NCBI RefSeq assembly: GCF_014648695.1
Contig: NZ_BMRP01000003.1
Coordinates: 1-64,000, forward strand
Direction of reading: 5' to 3'
Length of the DNA: 64,000 bases
From: Streptomyces albospinus
GTDB lineage: Bacteria > Actinomycetota > Actinomycetes > Streptomycetales > Streptomycetaceae
Each line of letters opens with the position of its first letter. Position 1 is the first letter of the stretch. The position numbers were made by a program, and so were the translations under genes. The notes below the pieces were generated by a model. The model saw only the letters and a program-made list of their open reading frames with translations. It was not told the DNA's origin and did not search any database. This document shows positions 17,468-28,221 of this stretch, piece after piece.

Positions 17468-18676
17468 TCAGTGCGTCTCGGGCCCCGCGAGATGGCGGGC
17501 GATGACCATCCGCTGGATCTGGTTGGTGCCCTCGACGATCTGGAGGACCTTGGCCTCGCGCATATAGCGCTCGGCGGGGAAGTCGAGGGTGTAGCCGTAG
17601 CCGCCCAGGAGCTGCACGGCGTCCGTGGTGACCCGCATCGCGGTGTCCGTGCAGAAGAGCTTGGCCATCGCCGCCTCCTTGGAGAACGGCCGGCCCTCGT
17701 CGCGCAGCCGGGCGGCGGTGAGGTACAGCGCGCGGCCCGCCTCCACCTGGGTGGCCATGTCGGCCAGCATGAAGCGCAGGCCCTGGAAGTCGGCGATGGG
17801 ACGGCCGAATTGCCGGCGCTCGGCGACGTAGCCGAGCGCCTCGTCCAGGGCCGCCTGGGCGACGCCGATGGCGCAGGCCGCGATGCCGAGGCGGCCGGAG
17901 TCCAGGGCGGAGAGCGCGATGGCGAAGCCCTGGCCCTCCTCGCCGATGCGGCGGGAGTCCGGGACGCGGACGCCGTCGAAGTGCAGCTGGGCGGTCGGGG
18001 AGCCCTTCATGCCCATCTTGCGCTCGGGCGGGGCGGCGGTGAGGCCCGCGGCGTCCCCGGGCACCAGGAAGGCGGTGATGCCGTGGGCGCCGCCGCCACC
18101 GGTGCGGGCGAGCACCGTATAGAAATCGGCCACCCCGCCATGGGTGGTCCACGCCTTGGTGCCGTCGATCGTCCAGCTTCCCCCGCTCTCGGCTCCGGTC
18201 GAGCGGGAGGTGCCCCCACCGTGCCGGGTGGCGCGGGTGGTCAGGGAGGCGGCGTCGGAGCCGGAGGCGGGCTCGGAGAGGCAGTACGCGCCGAGGAGTC
18301 CACCGCCGAGCATGGCCGGGAGATGTTCCGCCCGCTGCTCCTTGGTGCCGTATCCGGCGAGGGCGTGGCAGGCGAGGGTGTGGACGCTGACGCCGAGGCC
18401 GACGGTGAGCCGGGCCGCCGCGAGCTCTTCCAGGACCTGGAGGTAGACCTCGTAGGGCTGGTTGCCGCCGCCGAATTCCTCGGCGTACGGCAGGGAGAGC
18501 AGTCCCGATTCCGAGAGCAGGCGGAAGAGGTCGCGCGGGAAGCGGCCGGCTTCCTCCTCCTCGGCGGCCGTGGGCCGGATCTCGCGCTCGGCGAGTTCAC
18601 GGACCAGGGTCATCAGATCGCGGGCTTCCTCGGTGGGCAGCCTGCGGTCCACCGGCGGGGGGCCGTAGTCGGTCAT
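17468..18676 (-). CDS. Acyl-CoA dehydrogenase
   Basis: A 402-residue FAD-dependent acyl-CoA dehydrogenase that introduces the alpha-beta double bond in beta-oxidation. It shows SLPYAEEFGGGNQPY, the substrate/FAD motif AYCLSEPASGSD, WTIDGTKAWTTHGG and the catalytic region LQIVEGTNQIQRMV, where the Glu of EGT is the usual base. The loop before WTIDG is about 12 residues longer than typical, because a palindromic repeat (18178-18218) adds GGGTSRSTGAESGG in frame. Start ATG at 18676 behind a ggaggagag Shine-Dalgarno. No partner ETF genes nearby. Confidence 0.9.
   Translation of the reverse strand: MTDYGPPPVDRRLPTEEARDLMTLVRELAEREIRPTAAEEEEAGRFPRDLFRLLSESGLLSLPYAEEFGGGNQPYEVYLQVLEELAAARLTVGLGVSVHTLACHALAGYGTKEQRAEHLPAMLGGGLLGAYCLSEPASGSDAASLTTRATRHGGGTSRSTGAESGGSWTIDGTKAWTTHGGVADFYTVLARTGGGGAHGITAFLVPGDAAGLTAAPPERKMGMKGSPTAQLHFDGVRVPDSRRIGEEGQGFAIALSALDSGRLGIAACAIGVAQAALDEALGYVAERRQFGRPIADFQGLRFMLADMATQVEAGRALYLTAARLRDEGRPFSKEAAMAKLFCTDTAMRVTTDAVQLLGGYGYTLDFPAERYMREAKVLQIVEGTNQIQRMVIARHLAGPETH
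18178..18218 (+). repeat. Streptomyces palindromic repeat, copy B (inside acyl-CoA dehydrogenase)
   Basis: TTCCCCCGCTCTCGG, CTCCGGTCGAGC and GGGAGGTGCCCCC in order, the same arrangement as copy A at 15936-15979 with substitutions. It sits in reverse orientation relative to the host gene and keeps the reading frame. Confidence 0.65.
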
Positions 18677-18907
18677 GGCGGCGCTCTCCTCCCTGTCGGG
18701 CGCTGCGGCGACGCGCGCGCGGGGTGGGCGGCGGCGCCGATTTTCCGTAGTGCCTGGCCGATGATCGCGCTCCGGGTCACGGAACGGCGATGACCTGCGG
18801 CTGTGGCGCTAGGAGTATGCCCGATCGGAGGCTCCGCGTCACGGGTTGATCATCAATCTCGGTGCGGAGCCGGCCCACTTGGTGCGCGGCACCCGGCAGC
18901 ACCGAAT

Positions 18908-18940
18908 TGGTCCGAACCATTGACTCAGTGGTCTAGTCCT
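18908..18940 (+). promoter_or_regulatory. Chitinase promoter with DasR-type (dre) direct repeats
   Basis: Two direct copies of the chitinase box, TGGTCCGAACC (18909-18919) and TGGTCTAGTCC (18929-18939), start 20 bp apart. A TTGACT -35 (18920-18925) lies between them. Streptomyces chitinase promoters carry such 12-bp direct repeats around the -35, and DasR binds sites of this type (dre, around TGGTCTAGACCA). The rest of the 18677-19027 spacer shows no gene. Confidence 0.75.
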
Positions 18941-19027
18941 TCTACCTTCTCCTCCAAAGTTCCACGCGTTCATGCCAATTCGGAACGCAGGTCAGGCTCC
19001 ACCCTCGCCCCCCTCCGAGGAGACGAC

Positions 19028-20359
19028 ATGCTCAGACCGCACCGAAAGCGATCACCGCGCAGGCTGATCGCCGCCGCGACCGCGCTGTGTACGGCGGCCC
19101 TGGCCGGCACCCTGTTCGCCGGACCCGCCTCTGCCCGCCCGTCACCCGCCACCACCCCGGCAGGAACCGCTTCGCGGTACCCCTTCATGTCGCCGGCCGG
19201 CACCCCCACCGCCGGGCACCCGGTCACGACGACGGCGCAGCCCGCGACGGCCGGCAACAAGGTCGTCGGGTACTTCATCGACTGGGGTACCTACGCACGC
19301 AATTACCAGGTCAAGAACATCGAGACCTCGGGCTCCGCGGCCAAGCTGACGCACATCAACTACGCCTTCGGCAACGTGCAGGGCGGCAAGTGCGCCATCG
19401 GCGACTCGTACGCCGACTACGACAAGGCGTTCACCGCCGACCAGAGCGTCGACGGCAAGGCCGATACCTGGGACGACCCGAACGGCCTGCGCGGCAACTT
19501 CAACCAGTTGCGCAAGCTCAAGAAGCTGCACCCCGATCTCAAGGTGCTCTGGTCGTTCGGCGGCTGGACCTGGTCGGGCGGCTTCGGCGAGGCCGCCAAG
19601 AACCCGGAGGCGTTCGCGCAGTCCTGCTACGACCTGGTCAAGGACCCGCGCTGGGCGGATGTCTTCGACGGGATCGACATCGACTGGGAGTACCCCAACG
19701 CCTGCGGCCTGAGCTGCGACACCAGCGGGAAGGACGCCCTGGCCGACGTCCTCAAGGCGCTGCGGGCGAAGTTCGGGCAGAACAACCTGCTCACCGCGGC
19801 GATCACCGCGGACGCCTCGGACGGCGGCAAGATGGACGCCGCCGACTACGCGGGCGCGGCCCAGTACGTCGACTGGTACGACCCGATGACCTACGACTAC
19901 TTCGGCGCCTGGGACGCCAAGGGCCCGACGGCCCCGCACTCCCCGCTCACGGCGTACGACGGCATCCCGAAGGCCGGGTTCAACACCACCGACACCCTCA
20001 CCAAGCTCAAGAAGCTCGGCGTCCCGTCGGACAAGCTGCTGCTGGGCGTCGGCTTCTACGGCCGCGGCTGGTCGGGCGTCACCCAGGACGCGCCGGGCGG
20101 TACGGCGACCGGTGCGGCCCCGGGCACGTACGAGGCGGGCATCGACGACTACAAGGTGCTCAAGGACCGCTGCCCGGCCACCGGCAAGGTGGGCGGCACC
20201 GCCTACGCCAAGTGCGGGGATCAGTGGTGGAGTTACGACACCCCGGAGACCATCGGCACCAAGATGGCCTTCAAGGACGCCCAGGGGCTGGGCGGCACCT
20301 TCTTCTGGGAGTTGAGCGGCGACACCGCGAACGGCGATCTGATCAAGGCGATCGAGTAG
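19028..20359 (+). CDS. Secreted GH18 chitinase
   Basis: A 443-residue family 18 chitinase that cleaves chitin outside the cell. A signal peptide (about residues 1-37, basic RKRSPRRL, then a hydrophobic core, cleavage near ASA) and an Ala/Thr/Pro-rich linker precede the TIM barrel. The catalytic DGIDIDWEYP has E221 as acid and D219 as its partner. Other landmarks are SFGGWTWS, YDPMTYDYFG and a C-terminal FFWELSGD. No carbohydrate-binding module is visible, so it is catalytic-domain only. The ATG at 19028 follows cgaggagac. The upstream DasR-type boxes imply N-acetylglucosamine control. A strong terminator follows. Confidence 0.95.
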   Translation: MLRPHRKRSPRRLIAAATALCTAALAGTLFAGPASARPSPATTPAGTASRYPFMSPAGTPTAGHPVTTTAQPATAGNKVVGYFIDWGTYARNYQVKNIETSGSAAKLTHINYAFGNVQGGKCAIGDSYADYDKAFTADQSVDGKADTWDDPNGLRGNFNQLRKLKKLHPDLKVLWSFGGWTWSGGFGEAAKNPEAFAQSCYDLVKDPRWADVFDGIDIDWEYPNACGLSCDTSGKDALADVLKALRAKFGQNNLLTAAITADASDGGKMDAADYAGAAQYVDWYDPMTYDYFGAWDAKGPTAPHSPLTAYDGIPKAGFNTTDTLTKLKKLGVPSDKLLLGVGFYGRGWSGVTQDAPGGTATGAAPGTYEAGIDDYKVLKDRCPATGKVGGTAYAKCGDQWWSYDTPETIGTKMAFKDAQGLGGTFFWELSGDTANGDLIKAIE

Positions 20360-20381
20360 CCCTGGCGGTTCGCGTGCCGGC

Positions 20382-20411
20382 GCGGGCGGGAGGCGGCGGC
20401 CTCCCGCCCGC
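20382..20411 (+). terminator. Terminator after the chitinase gene
   Basis: A perfect 12-bp stem (GCGGGCGGGAGG with CCTCCCGCCCGC) and a 6-nt loop, 22 bp after the chitinase stop. The convergent tetR gene ends 40 bp further on, so it may serve both. Confidence 0.8.
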
Positions 20412-20450
20412 TTCCGTTTCCACAAGGCTTTTTGACGAGGAAACAGGGAG

Positions 20451-21107
20451 TCAGTGGGCCGGCCGGGCTGGCGCCGGGCAGGCCGGCTCGTACTCCTCGA
20501 TCAGCCGGAGGGTGTCGCCCAGGCCGCGGACCAGCAGCGCCACCACGGTCTCCCGCGGCACTTCCTGCTCCTCGATCCAGTCGAGGGTGACGCCCTCCAC
20601 ACTGGAGAGCCAGCCGGTGAGCGCCGTGCGCGCGATCGGCGGGAGGTCCTCCGTGCCCCAGGCGCCGAGGGCGATGGTGCTCAGCAGCCGGGCGCGTACG
20701 GAGGCGCGGATGGCCAGCACCTCGGCGTCGAAGCCGACACCGCCGGTGACGATCGCGCGGTAGGCGGCCTGGTGGTGCTGGGCGTAGCGCAGATAGCCGT
20801 CGACGGTGCGCTGGACGCGTTCGACGGGTGGCAGATCGTGGGTGCTCCCGGCGCGTTCGACCAGCTCGGCGACCGCGTCCTCGATGATCGCGAGGTAGTA
20901 GCCGCGCTTGTTGGTGAAGTAGTAGTAGATCAGCCCCTTGGCGACCCCGGCCTGGCGTGCGATGTCGTCCATGGACAGTGCGTCGTACGAGGTGTCGGCG
21001 AACAACTTCCGTCCGGTGGCTATCAGTTCGGCGCGGCGTGCCTGGGACCGCTCGGTGGGGCGGGCGCCCGACGAGGCTGCCAGTCCGCGCTGTTGACTAT
21101 TATTCAA
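20451..21107 (-). CDS. TetR-family transcriptional regulator
   Basis: A 218-residue repressor-type protein. The N-terminal DNA-binding helices (LSMDDIARQAGVAKGLIYYY, about residues 44-63) are followed by an alpha-helical ligand domain. It is divergent from the DUF6230/DUF6114 pair with a 145-bp AT-richer spacer, so autoregulation and control of that pair are likely. Ligand unknown. Confidence 0.9.
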   Translation of the reverse strand: MNNSQQRGLAASSGARPTERSQARRAELIATGRKLFADTSYDALSMDDIARQAGVAKGLIYYYFTNKRGYYLAIIEDAVAELVERAGSTHDLPPVERVQRTVDGYLRYAQHHQAAYRAIVTGGVGFDAEVLAIRASVRARLLSTIALGAWGTEDLPPIARTALTGWLSSVEGVTLDWIEEQEVPRETVVALLVRGLGDTLRLIEEYEPACPAPARPAH

Positions 21108-21252
21108 AATTCGCCCTAGTCTCCAACTGCCAAGAGTTTTGCGCAGTATGACAGAACGTCACGCTGCCTTTCCGACCTGCGGACCAGTCGTCCGCAGGGG
21201 CTCCATGAAGCACTTCCCTCGCGCATTCGACCGCTGCCCCGGGGAGGACGCA

Positions 21253-21867
21253 GTGAGCACATCGACCGGCAGGGCGCCCGAAGGACGGACCTCCTGGAAG
21301 AAGACCGCAGTGGTGGCGCTGCCCGCCGTGCTCGCCGTGGGCGCGCTGGCGGCGGTGATGGCGCAGGGCGCGCTGGCCGCGTCCTTCGCCGTGTCGGGCA
21401 CCAACTTCCAGGTGGCTTCGGGTAAGTTGACCAGCACCGGGCTCTCCTCGTACGTCCACACCGACCGCGATGCGGACGACCACGGCCATCCGGTCGCGCT
21501 CCTCGGCATCGGCCGGGCACACCTCGCCGACATCTGCCAGTCGGCGCAGGTCGCGACGCCGGTGGGCACGGTGGTGTTCAAGCTGACCGCCGGCGGCAGG
21601 GCCGGCCCAGTCAGCGCCGACAGCCTGGTCATCGACGGTGAGGACCTGGTCGGCGATGCCCGGTTCGGCACCGCGCAGATCGGCCGGGACGCGGGCTCGC
21701 TGGACGCCGTACCGGGGGTGCGGGGCCCGAAAGGCAAGTTCGGGCTCCAGGCCGGGAACATCGAGGTGGCCGGCGTCAGGTCGCATGCCTGGTCGGCCAC
21801 CGGCGGCAACTTCCGCCTCAAGGGGCTGCGGGTGAGCGTCAGCCTGGACGGCGAGAAGTGTTTCTGA
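21253..21867 (+). CDS. DUF6230 family protein
   Basis: A 204-residue Streptomyces-typical protein with one N-terminal membrane/signal segment (about 22-44) and an extracellular-type beta-rich domain starting FAVSGTNFQVASGKL. Two Cys (LADICQSAQ and the penultimate C) could form a disulfide. The GTG at 21253 follows ggggagga. It overlaps the next gene by 10 bp. The DUF6230-DUF6114 pair is conserved in streptomycetes; its function is not known. Confidence 0.8.
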   Translation: MSTSTGRAPEGRTSWKKTAVVALPAVLAVGALAAVMAQGALAASFAVSGTNFQVASGKLTSTGLSSYVHTDRDADDHGHPVALLGIGRAHLADICQSAQVATPVGTVVFKLTAGGRAGPVSADSLVIDGEDLVGDARFGTAQIGRDAGSLDAVPGVRGPKGKFGLQAGNIEVAGVRSHAWSATGGNFRLKGLRVSVSLDGEKCF

Positions 21868-22895
21868 GCGCGCGGCGCGCACGGTGGGGCGGCCGGCTGG
21901 ACGCGGCCCTGCCGTGGCCGGAGCGACGGGCGGTACTGCGGCGCTGGCGGCGCACCCGGCCGTTCTGGGCCGGGCTGCTGCTCCTGCTCGGCGGGGCGGA
22001 GCTGCTGCTGGTCCCGCTGTCACCGCTGACCGTGCTGGTGAGCCTGGGGCTGGGCGGGCTGGCCGCGCTGGGCATCGGGGCGGCGCTGATGGTCGCCGGA
22101 CTGTTCCTGTGGTGCACCCCGGCCGCACACCACTACGTGAGCATCAATGCACTGATCCTGTCGGTGCTGTCGTTCGCCGCGACCAATCTCGGCGGGTTCC
22201 TGGTCGGCATGGGGCTGGGCATCGCGGGCAGCGCGATGGGGTTCGGGTGGACGCCGGTACGGGACACCGGCGACGACGCGGGGTCCGGGCGGGTGGCAAA
22301 CACCGCGCCCGCGGGCCGGGCGGCGGAGACGGACGGTACCGCGCCCGGGGGCCGTCCGCCCGCCCGCCGCGGCACCGGCAGCAAGGCGCTCGCCGTCGGC
22401 CTGCCGATCGCGCTGCTCACCGCCGTCGGCGGCCCGGCGCAGCGGGCCGGTGCGGCCGGGCCCCCGGCGCCCCCGGTCCCGCCGACCGTGACCACCACCA
22501 TGTTCGCCCCGCAGGGCTTCACCCTCGCCGGGATCACCACGGTGGAGACGGCCGGCGGTCCGCTCAAGGTGATGGTGCTGACGATGCAGGCGGCGTCGCT
22601 GACCGACTACCGCCTCACCACCCGCGACGGCCGGGGGCCGCAACTCCGGCTCGATTCGAAGGCGTTGCACCTGAGTGGCCGGGTGACCCTCTATCTCACG
22701 AAGTTCAGCGGCTGCCTGGAGGGCGCGCTCTGCCTCACCTTCACCCCCGACACGCTCCCGGTCCCGCCGGTCGTCCCGCCGTTCGTCTACATGACACGGG
22801 TGACCGCCGAACAGGCGCTGGTCAGCTCGGATCTGATCGTGGCGGACGGGCTGCGGCTCCGGGCGGACGGCGGCGGAAGCGGCACCACCGGCTGA
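21858..22895 (+). CDS. DUF6114 family membrane protein
   Basis: A 345-residue protein with a basic N-terminus and about four hydrophobic segments (roughly 35-55, 58-80, 93-125 and 175-195). A Gly/Pro linker and a C-terminal beta-rich domain follow (SKALHLSGRVTLYLTKFSGC, then LCLTF with paired cysteines). The GTG at 21858 lies inside the end of the DUF6230 gene, a 10-bp overlap implying co-translation. Its C-terminal domain echoes the partner, so the two may form one membrane complex (inference). Confidence 0.8.
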   Translation: MFLSARRARWGGRLDAALPWPERRAVLRRWRRTRPFWAGLLLLLGGAELLLVPLSPLTVLVSLGLGGLAALGIGAALMVAGLFLWCTPAAHHYVSINALILSVLSFAATNLGGFLVGMGLGIAGSAMGFGWTPVRDTGDDAGSGRVANTAPAGRAAETDGTAPGGRPPARRGTGSKALAVGLPIALLTAVGGPAQRAGAAGPPAPPVPPTVTTTMFAPQGFTLAGITTVETAGGPLKVMVLTMQAASLTDYRLTTRDGRGPQLRLDSKALHLSGRVTLYLTKFSGCLEGALCLTFTPDTLPVPPVVPPFVYMTRVTAEQALVSSDLIVADGLRLRADGGGSGTTG

Positions 22896-22982
22896 CCTCG
22901 GACGCCGGGCGGGGTTTACGGCTCCGCCCCGTACGAGCACCATCGGCGTACCGGGGCAGGAGCTGTGACGAAGAGGTGACGC

Positions 22983-24242
22983 GTGGTCAACCCGTGGCTG
23001 GCGATCGAGGCGGGCGCCGACCCGGCCGAACGCATCCGTACGGTACGGCGGGCGCACGAGGCGTTTCTGGCCGACGGGAGCGTGTTGCCGCCGGTCCGGC
23101 AGGTCGTCGCCGACTCCTGGCGCCGTTCGGCCCGCGCGCACGCCGCCTCGGACGGCCCGGCTCCCATCGAGCTCGACGAGCCCGCGCTCCGCAGCTACCG
23201 GGACGCCCATCCGCTGGCCCGCGCGATGCCGGTCTTCCGGGAGCTGCTCGGCGCCATCGCGCACGACGGGGCCCATCTGCTGGCGGTGTGCGATCCGCAG
23301 GGGCGGCTGCTGTGGGTCGAGGGGCACCCCGGTGTGGTGCGGTGCGCCGAGCGGATGAACTTCGTGGCGGGCGCGCGCTGGGACGAGCGGCATGCGGGGA
23401 CCAACGCACCGGGCACCGCGCTGGCCGCCGACCACGCCGTGCAGATCTTCGCCGCCGAGCACTACAACCGGTGGGTGCAGCCGTGGACATGCGCCGCCGC
23501 ACCGCTGCACGACCTGCGGACCGGGCGGCTGCTGGGCGCGGTGGACATCTCCGGCGGCGACCATCTCGCCAGCCCGCACAGCCTGGCCCTCGTCCAGGCC
23601 ACCGCCCGCGCCGCCGAAGCCCATCTCGCCAGCTGCGCCCGGGCGTTGGGGGTCCGCCTGACGGCGCTCGGCCGGGACGAGGCGCTGCTGGTCCGGGACG
23701 GCGAACGGCTGCGGCTCGGGCGGCGGCACAGCGAGATCGTGCTGCTGCTGGCCCGGCACCCGGACGGCCTGACGGGTGATCAGCTATCGGTCCTCCTCTA
23801 CGGCGAGCGCGAGATGCGCCCGGTGACGCTGCGCGCCGAGCTGTCCCGGCTGCGTCAGCTGGTCGGCCCGCTGCTGCACTCCCGTCCGTACCGGCTCGAC
23901 CGGCCGGTGGAGACCGATCTGGACGTCGTGGAACGGGAGTTGGCGGCCGGGGATCCGGCCGCCGCGCTCGACGCGTACCCCGGCCCGCTGCTGCCCTCGT
24001 CGGAGGCGCCCGGCATCCGCCGGCTGCGCGCCGCCCTGGAGGACCGGATCCGGCGGGCGCTCCTCGCCGCCCGCGACCCCGACCAGCTGCGCGCCTGGTC
24101 GCGTACCCCTTGGGGCGAGCACGATCTGGAGGTCTGGGAGGCCCTGGTGGACGCGCTGCCGGAGCGCTCCCCGGCACGTACCGCGTCCCGTGCCGCGGCG
24201 GGACGGCTGCGCATCGCATACGGCCTGCCGGGCGGATCGTAG
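22983..24242 (+). CDS. GAF-domain transcriptional regulator of the aldehyde dehydrogenase gene
   Basis: A 419-residue regulator. The N-terminus resembles AcoR/sigma-54-activator sensor parts ([12 protein letters not shown], then a GAF domain around 85-200 with [20 protein letters not shown] and [11 protein letters not shown]). It has no AAA+ domain. The C-terminal half has a winged-helix-like segment ([20 protein letters not shown], then [10 protein letters not shown]). Such AcoR-like GAF regulators sit beside aldehyde dehydrogenase genes in actinomycetes and are thought to sense the aldehyde or alcohol stress. GTG start at 22983; the target gene starts 138 bp downstream on the same strand. 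Confidence 0.8.
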   Translation: MVNPWLAIEAGADPAERIRTVRRAHEAFLADGSVLPPVRQVVADSWRRSARAHAASDGPAPIELDEPALRSYRDAHPLARAMPVFRELLGAIAHDGAHLLAVCDPQGRLLWVEGHPGVVRCAERMNFVAGARWDERHAGTNAPGTALAADHAVQIFAAEHYNRWVQPWTCAAAPLHDLRTGRLLGAVDISGGDHLASPHSLALVQATARAAEAHLASCARALGVRLTALGRDEALLVRDGERLRLGRRHSEIVLLLARHPDGLTGDQLSVLLYGEREMRPVTLRAELSRLRQLVGPLLHSRPYRLDRPVETDLDVVERELAAGDPAAALDAYPGPLLPSSEAPGIRRLRAALEDRIRRALLAARDPDQLRAWSRTPWGEHDLEVWEALVDALPERSPARTASRAAAGRLRIAYGLPGGS

Positions 24243-24379
24243 GGCGCACGCACCGCGCCCCGGGGGCCGCTCCCCCGCGCAACCTTCGCGCAACCTCCCC
24301 CGCCCTAGCCTCCTCCCCCAGCACCCGCCGCACCGGGCGGCGGGCACCGCGCCGAGCGCACGATTTGGGAGGCCGCCCC

Positions 24380-25903
<1,524 letters not shown>

Positions 25904-25916
25904 AAGCCCGAGAAAA

Positions 25917-25949
25917 GGCGCCTGACCTGCACTTCGCCGGTCAGGCGCC
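25917..25949 (+). terminator. Terminator after aldehyde dehydrogenase
   Basis: An 11-bp perfect stem (GGCGCCTGACC with GGTCAGGCGCC) and an 11-nt loop, 14 bp after the stop. A related hairpin follows the second copy of the gene tail at 30813. Confidence 0.85.
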
Positions 25950-26465
25950 ATTCGCTCAGCCCGTTCGGAGCAAGGGTCGATTCACGTCACCACTCCCACC
26001 TCCTCGCGCAGCCATCCCGCTCCTGACCCTCACTTCCGGACCACTGGCGGACCAAGAACCGACTCACCCCGCGGGCGCCCCTCTGGCTGACGTGGTCCCA
26101 CTCGCGCATGGACTGCTCGATGAGGCAGTTGGCCTGCTCTCGGATGCCGTCCAGGAACTTGGCACAGTGGCGGAAGAGGACCCCGATACTCCGGCCCGCG
26201 CGGCGAGCGCCGGCTGCGGCGAACGTGGTCTCGCGCGGAGCGGACCTGGTCCTGCGGGGAAGGCCGCGTCCGGGGTCAGGACTCCTCGTTGGACGATCTC
26301 CCCGGCGCCCATCATCCGACGGCCGCGGCTTCGAGCCCGCTCCGCCCGGCCACGGCCTCCCGGCACAGAAACGATCGATCTGGCCGGTGGCGTGCGGCGA
26401 GAAGGGGCCCTGGAGGGACCGTCCCGGCTGCCTTCGGCTTCGGCGGGTGTCTGTCCTCGTAGCAG
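25950..26465. other. Left junction of the accessory island, no intact gene
   Basis: About 500 bp without a recognisable intact gene. On the minus strand near 26000-26200 a frame reads like the end of a real protein (FRHCAKFLDGIREQANCLIE), without start or family, so it may be a gene remnant. The base composition is less regular than in the flanking genes. Confidence 0.4.
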
Positions 26466-26972
26466 ATGCTGCCGGCGGTCTACTGCGTTCGCAGCAGGTC
26501 GAGAGTCTGCGGAGGTGCGACGACAGCCGTGCGGTCGCACGGCACTGTGGAGGGTGCCCAAGCGGTCGAACGAGTGCCGCATGTCGAGGGGTTGGAGCAG
26601 TCGTTGGTGACGCCGGTGCTGTTGCTGCTCGGACGGCCGCCGATGGGCTTGGCGGTCGGGCTGATCACGGGTGAGCGGACCCGATGGCGGCGGTGTGCGG
26701 TGCGTCGGCGGGCGTTTTCCAAGGGCAACCTGGTGATCCTTGCCGGGCACGTGGTGATGCCGGCGGTCCAGCTTCCGCTGTTCTTCTCCGGTCAGGCGGT
26801 CGCCCTTGGTGCGGTCGACGTCTTCGGCCCGATCGTTCTCGCACTCACCGCACTGCTGGGGTGGCGCGTCTACCGGAGCTGTGTCGGAACGCACCGCTGC
26901 GAGGCCCCCGACCACTTGGGCATCGAGATATCCCGCCCTTCCCACTGTTTGGAAAGGACTCCCCGGTCATGA
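26466..26972 (+). CDS. Possible small membrane protein upstream of the P450 gene
   Basis: A possible 168-residue product. The middle (about residues 46-140) is hydrophobic and codon-biased like a real gene, with VILAGHVVMPAVQLPLFF and DVFGPIVLALTALLGWRVY. The first 35 and last 25 residues look non-coding, so this may be a truncated or fused relic. Its TGA overlaps the ATG of the P450 gene (ATGA), which would couple the two if it is translated. No family recognised. Confidence 0.35.
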   Translation: MLPAVYCVRSRSRVCGGATTAVRSHGTVEGAQAVERVPHVEGLEQSLVTPVLLLLGRPPMGLAVGLITGERTRWRRCAVRRRAFSKGNLVILAGHVVMPAVQLPLFFSGQAVALGAVDVFGPIVLALTALLGWRVYRSCVGTHRCEAPDHLGIEISRPSHCLERTPRS

Positions 26973-28168
26973 CCGACACACACCCTGTCACCAGGACGCA
27001 GCCGATGGTGCGGACCTGTCCGTTCGATCCCCCGCCGGAGTACCGCACGCTGCGGGAGCAGGACCCGGTTGCGGAGGTGACCTTGCCTGACGGCCTGACC
27101 GGCTGGCTGGTCACCGGGTACGAGGAGGTGCGGGCGATGCTGGCCGATCCACGGTTCAGCGCCCAGCGCCACACACTACGGACCGGCGACGCCACCACGG
27201 GCGATGCCCCGCCGCCCCCGCCCCCGCCGGGGATGTTCATCATGATGGATCCGCCGGAGCACACGCGGTTCCGCCGGCTGCTCACCGGCCAGTTCACCGT
27301 GCGCCGGATGCGGCAATTGACCCCGGCGGTGGAGAAGCTCGTCGCCGAGCAACTGGATGCGATGGCCGCCGCCGAGGGCCCGGTCGATCTCGTCCAAGCC
27401 TTCGCTCTGCCGGTCCCCTCCCTGGTGATCTGCGAACTGCTCGGGGTGCCTTATGCCGACCGTGAGGAGTTCCAGCGCAACTCCGCCACGTTCATCAGGC
27501 TCGACGCAAGCCCCGAGGACGTCCAGCAGGCCCAACAGGGGCTGAACCACTTCATCGGCCAACTCGCCCTCGCCAAGCGGTCCGAGCCCGGCGACGACAT
27601 CCTCAGTGGTCTGGTGCGCTCCGGGGAACTGACCGATGCGGAACTCGCCGGTGTCGGGATGTTGCTGCTGCTGGCCGGGCACGAGACGACGGCCAACATG
27701 ATCGCCTTGGGCACCCTGTGCCTGCTCCGGAACCCCGGCCAGTGGGAAGCGCTGCGCGCCGATCCTTCGCTGTTGGACACCGCCGTCGAGGAACTGCTGC
27801 GGTACCTGAGCATCATCCAGTACGGCCTGCGCCGCACGGCTGTTGAGGACGTGGAGTTGGGCGGCCACCGGATCCCGGCCGGCTCCACGGTAGTGGCTTC
27901 CCTCTCTTCGGGGAACCGCGACGCGGGGCACTTCTCCGGCGACCCCGACCAGTTGGACGTGAGCCGGCCCTACGGCCCGCACCTGGCGTTCGGTCACGGG
28001 ATCCACCAGTGCCTGGGACAGCAGCTGGCCCGGGTGGAGATGAAGGCCGCCTTCTCCGCTCTGCTCGACCGGTTCCCCACCTTGCGGCTGGCGGTGCCGG
28101 TGGAGGACGTGCCGATGCGCGACAACGTGCTCGTCTACGGCGTCCACGAGCTGCCCGTGGCTTGGTAG
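26969..28168 (+). CDS. Cytochrome P450 (CYP105-like)
   Basis: A 399-residue soluble bacterial P450 monooxygenase. The I-helix motif is AGHETT (about 236-241), the K-helix ExxR lies in EELLR (about 274), and the haem-binding loop is HLAFGHGIHQCLGQQLARVE with C348 as the haem ligand. Short length and downstream partners suit the CYP105 type, which hydroxylates diverse xenobiotics and natural products. Start ATG at 26969 behind ggaaagga. It is followed by its own ferredoxin (53 bp) and ferredoxin reductase, giving a self-sufficient three-gene electron-transfer unit. Substrate unknown; no biosynthetic cluster adjoins it. Confidence 0.93.
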   Translation: MTDTHPVTRTQPMVRTCPFDPPPEYRTLREQDPVAEVTLPDGLTGWLVTGYEEVRAMLADPRFSAQRHTLRTGDATTGDAPPPPPPPGMFIMMDPPEHTRFRRLLTGQFTVRRMRQLTPAVEKLVAEQLDAMAAAEGPVDLVQAFALPVPSLVICELLGVPYADREEFQRNSATFIRLDASPEDVQQAQQGLNHFIGQLALAKRSEPGDDILSGLVRSGELTDAELAGVGMLLLLAGHETTANMIALGTLCLLRNPGQWEALRADPSLLDTAVEELLRYLSIIQYGLRRTAVEDVELGGHRIPAGSTVVASLSSGNRDAGHFSGDPDQLDVSRPYGPHLAFGHGIHQCLGQQLARVEMKAAFSALLDRFPTLRLAVPVEDVPMRDNVLVYGVHELPVAW

Positions 28169-28221
28169 GCGACCGCTGTCCCACGGTGCGTCATCGCACC
28201 ATTTCGAGAAGGAGGAGACTG

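Noticed and set aside
26064..26945. A 293-codon minus-strand frame at the island's left junction
   Set aside because: Arg/Pro/Ser-rich with no motif, no Shine-Dalgarno and no family; only a short internal stretch near 26000-26200 in another frame looks like a gene remnant.
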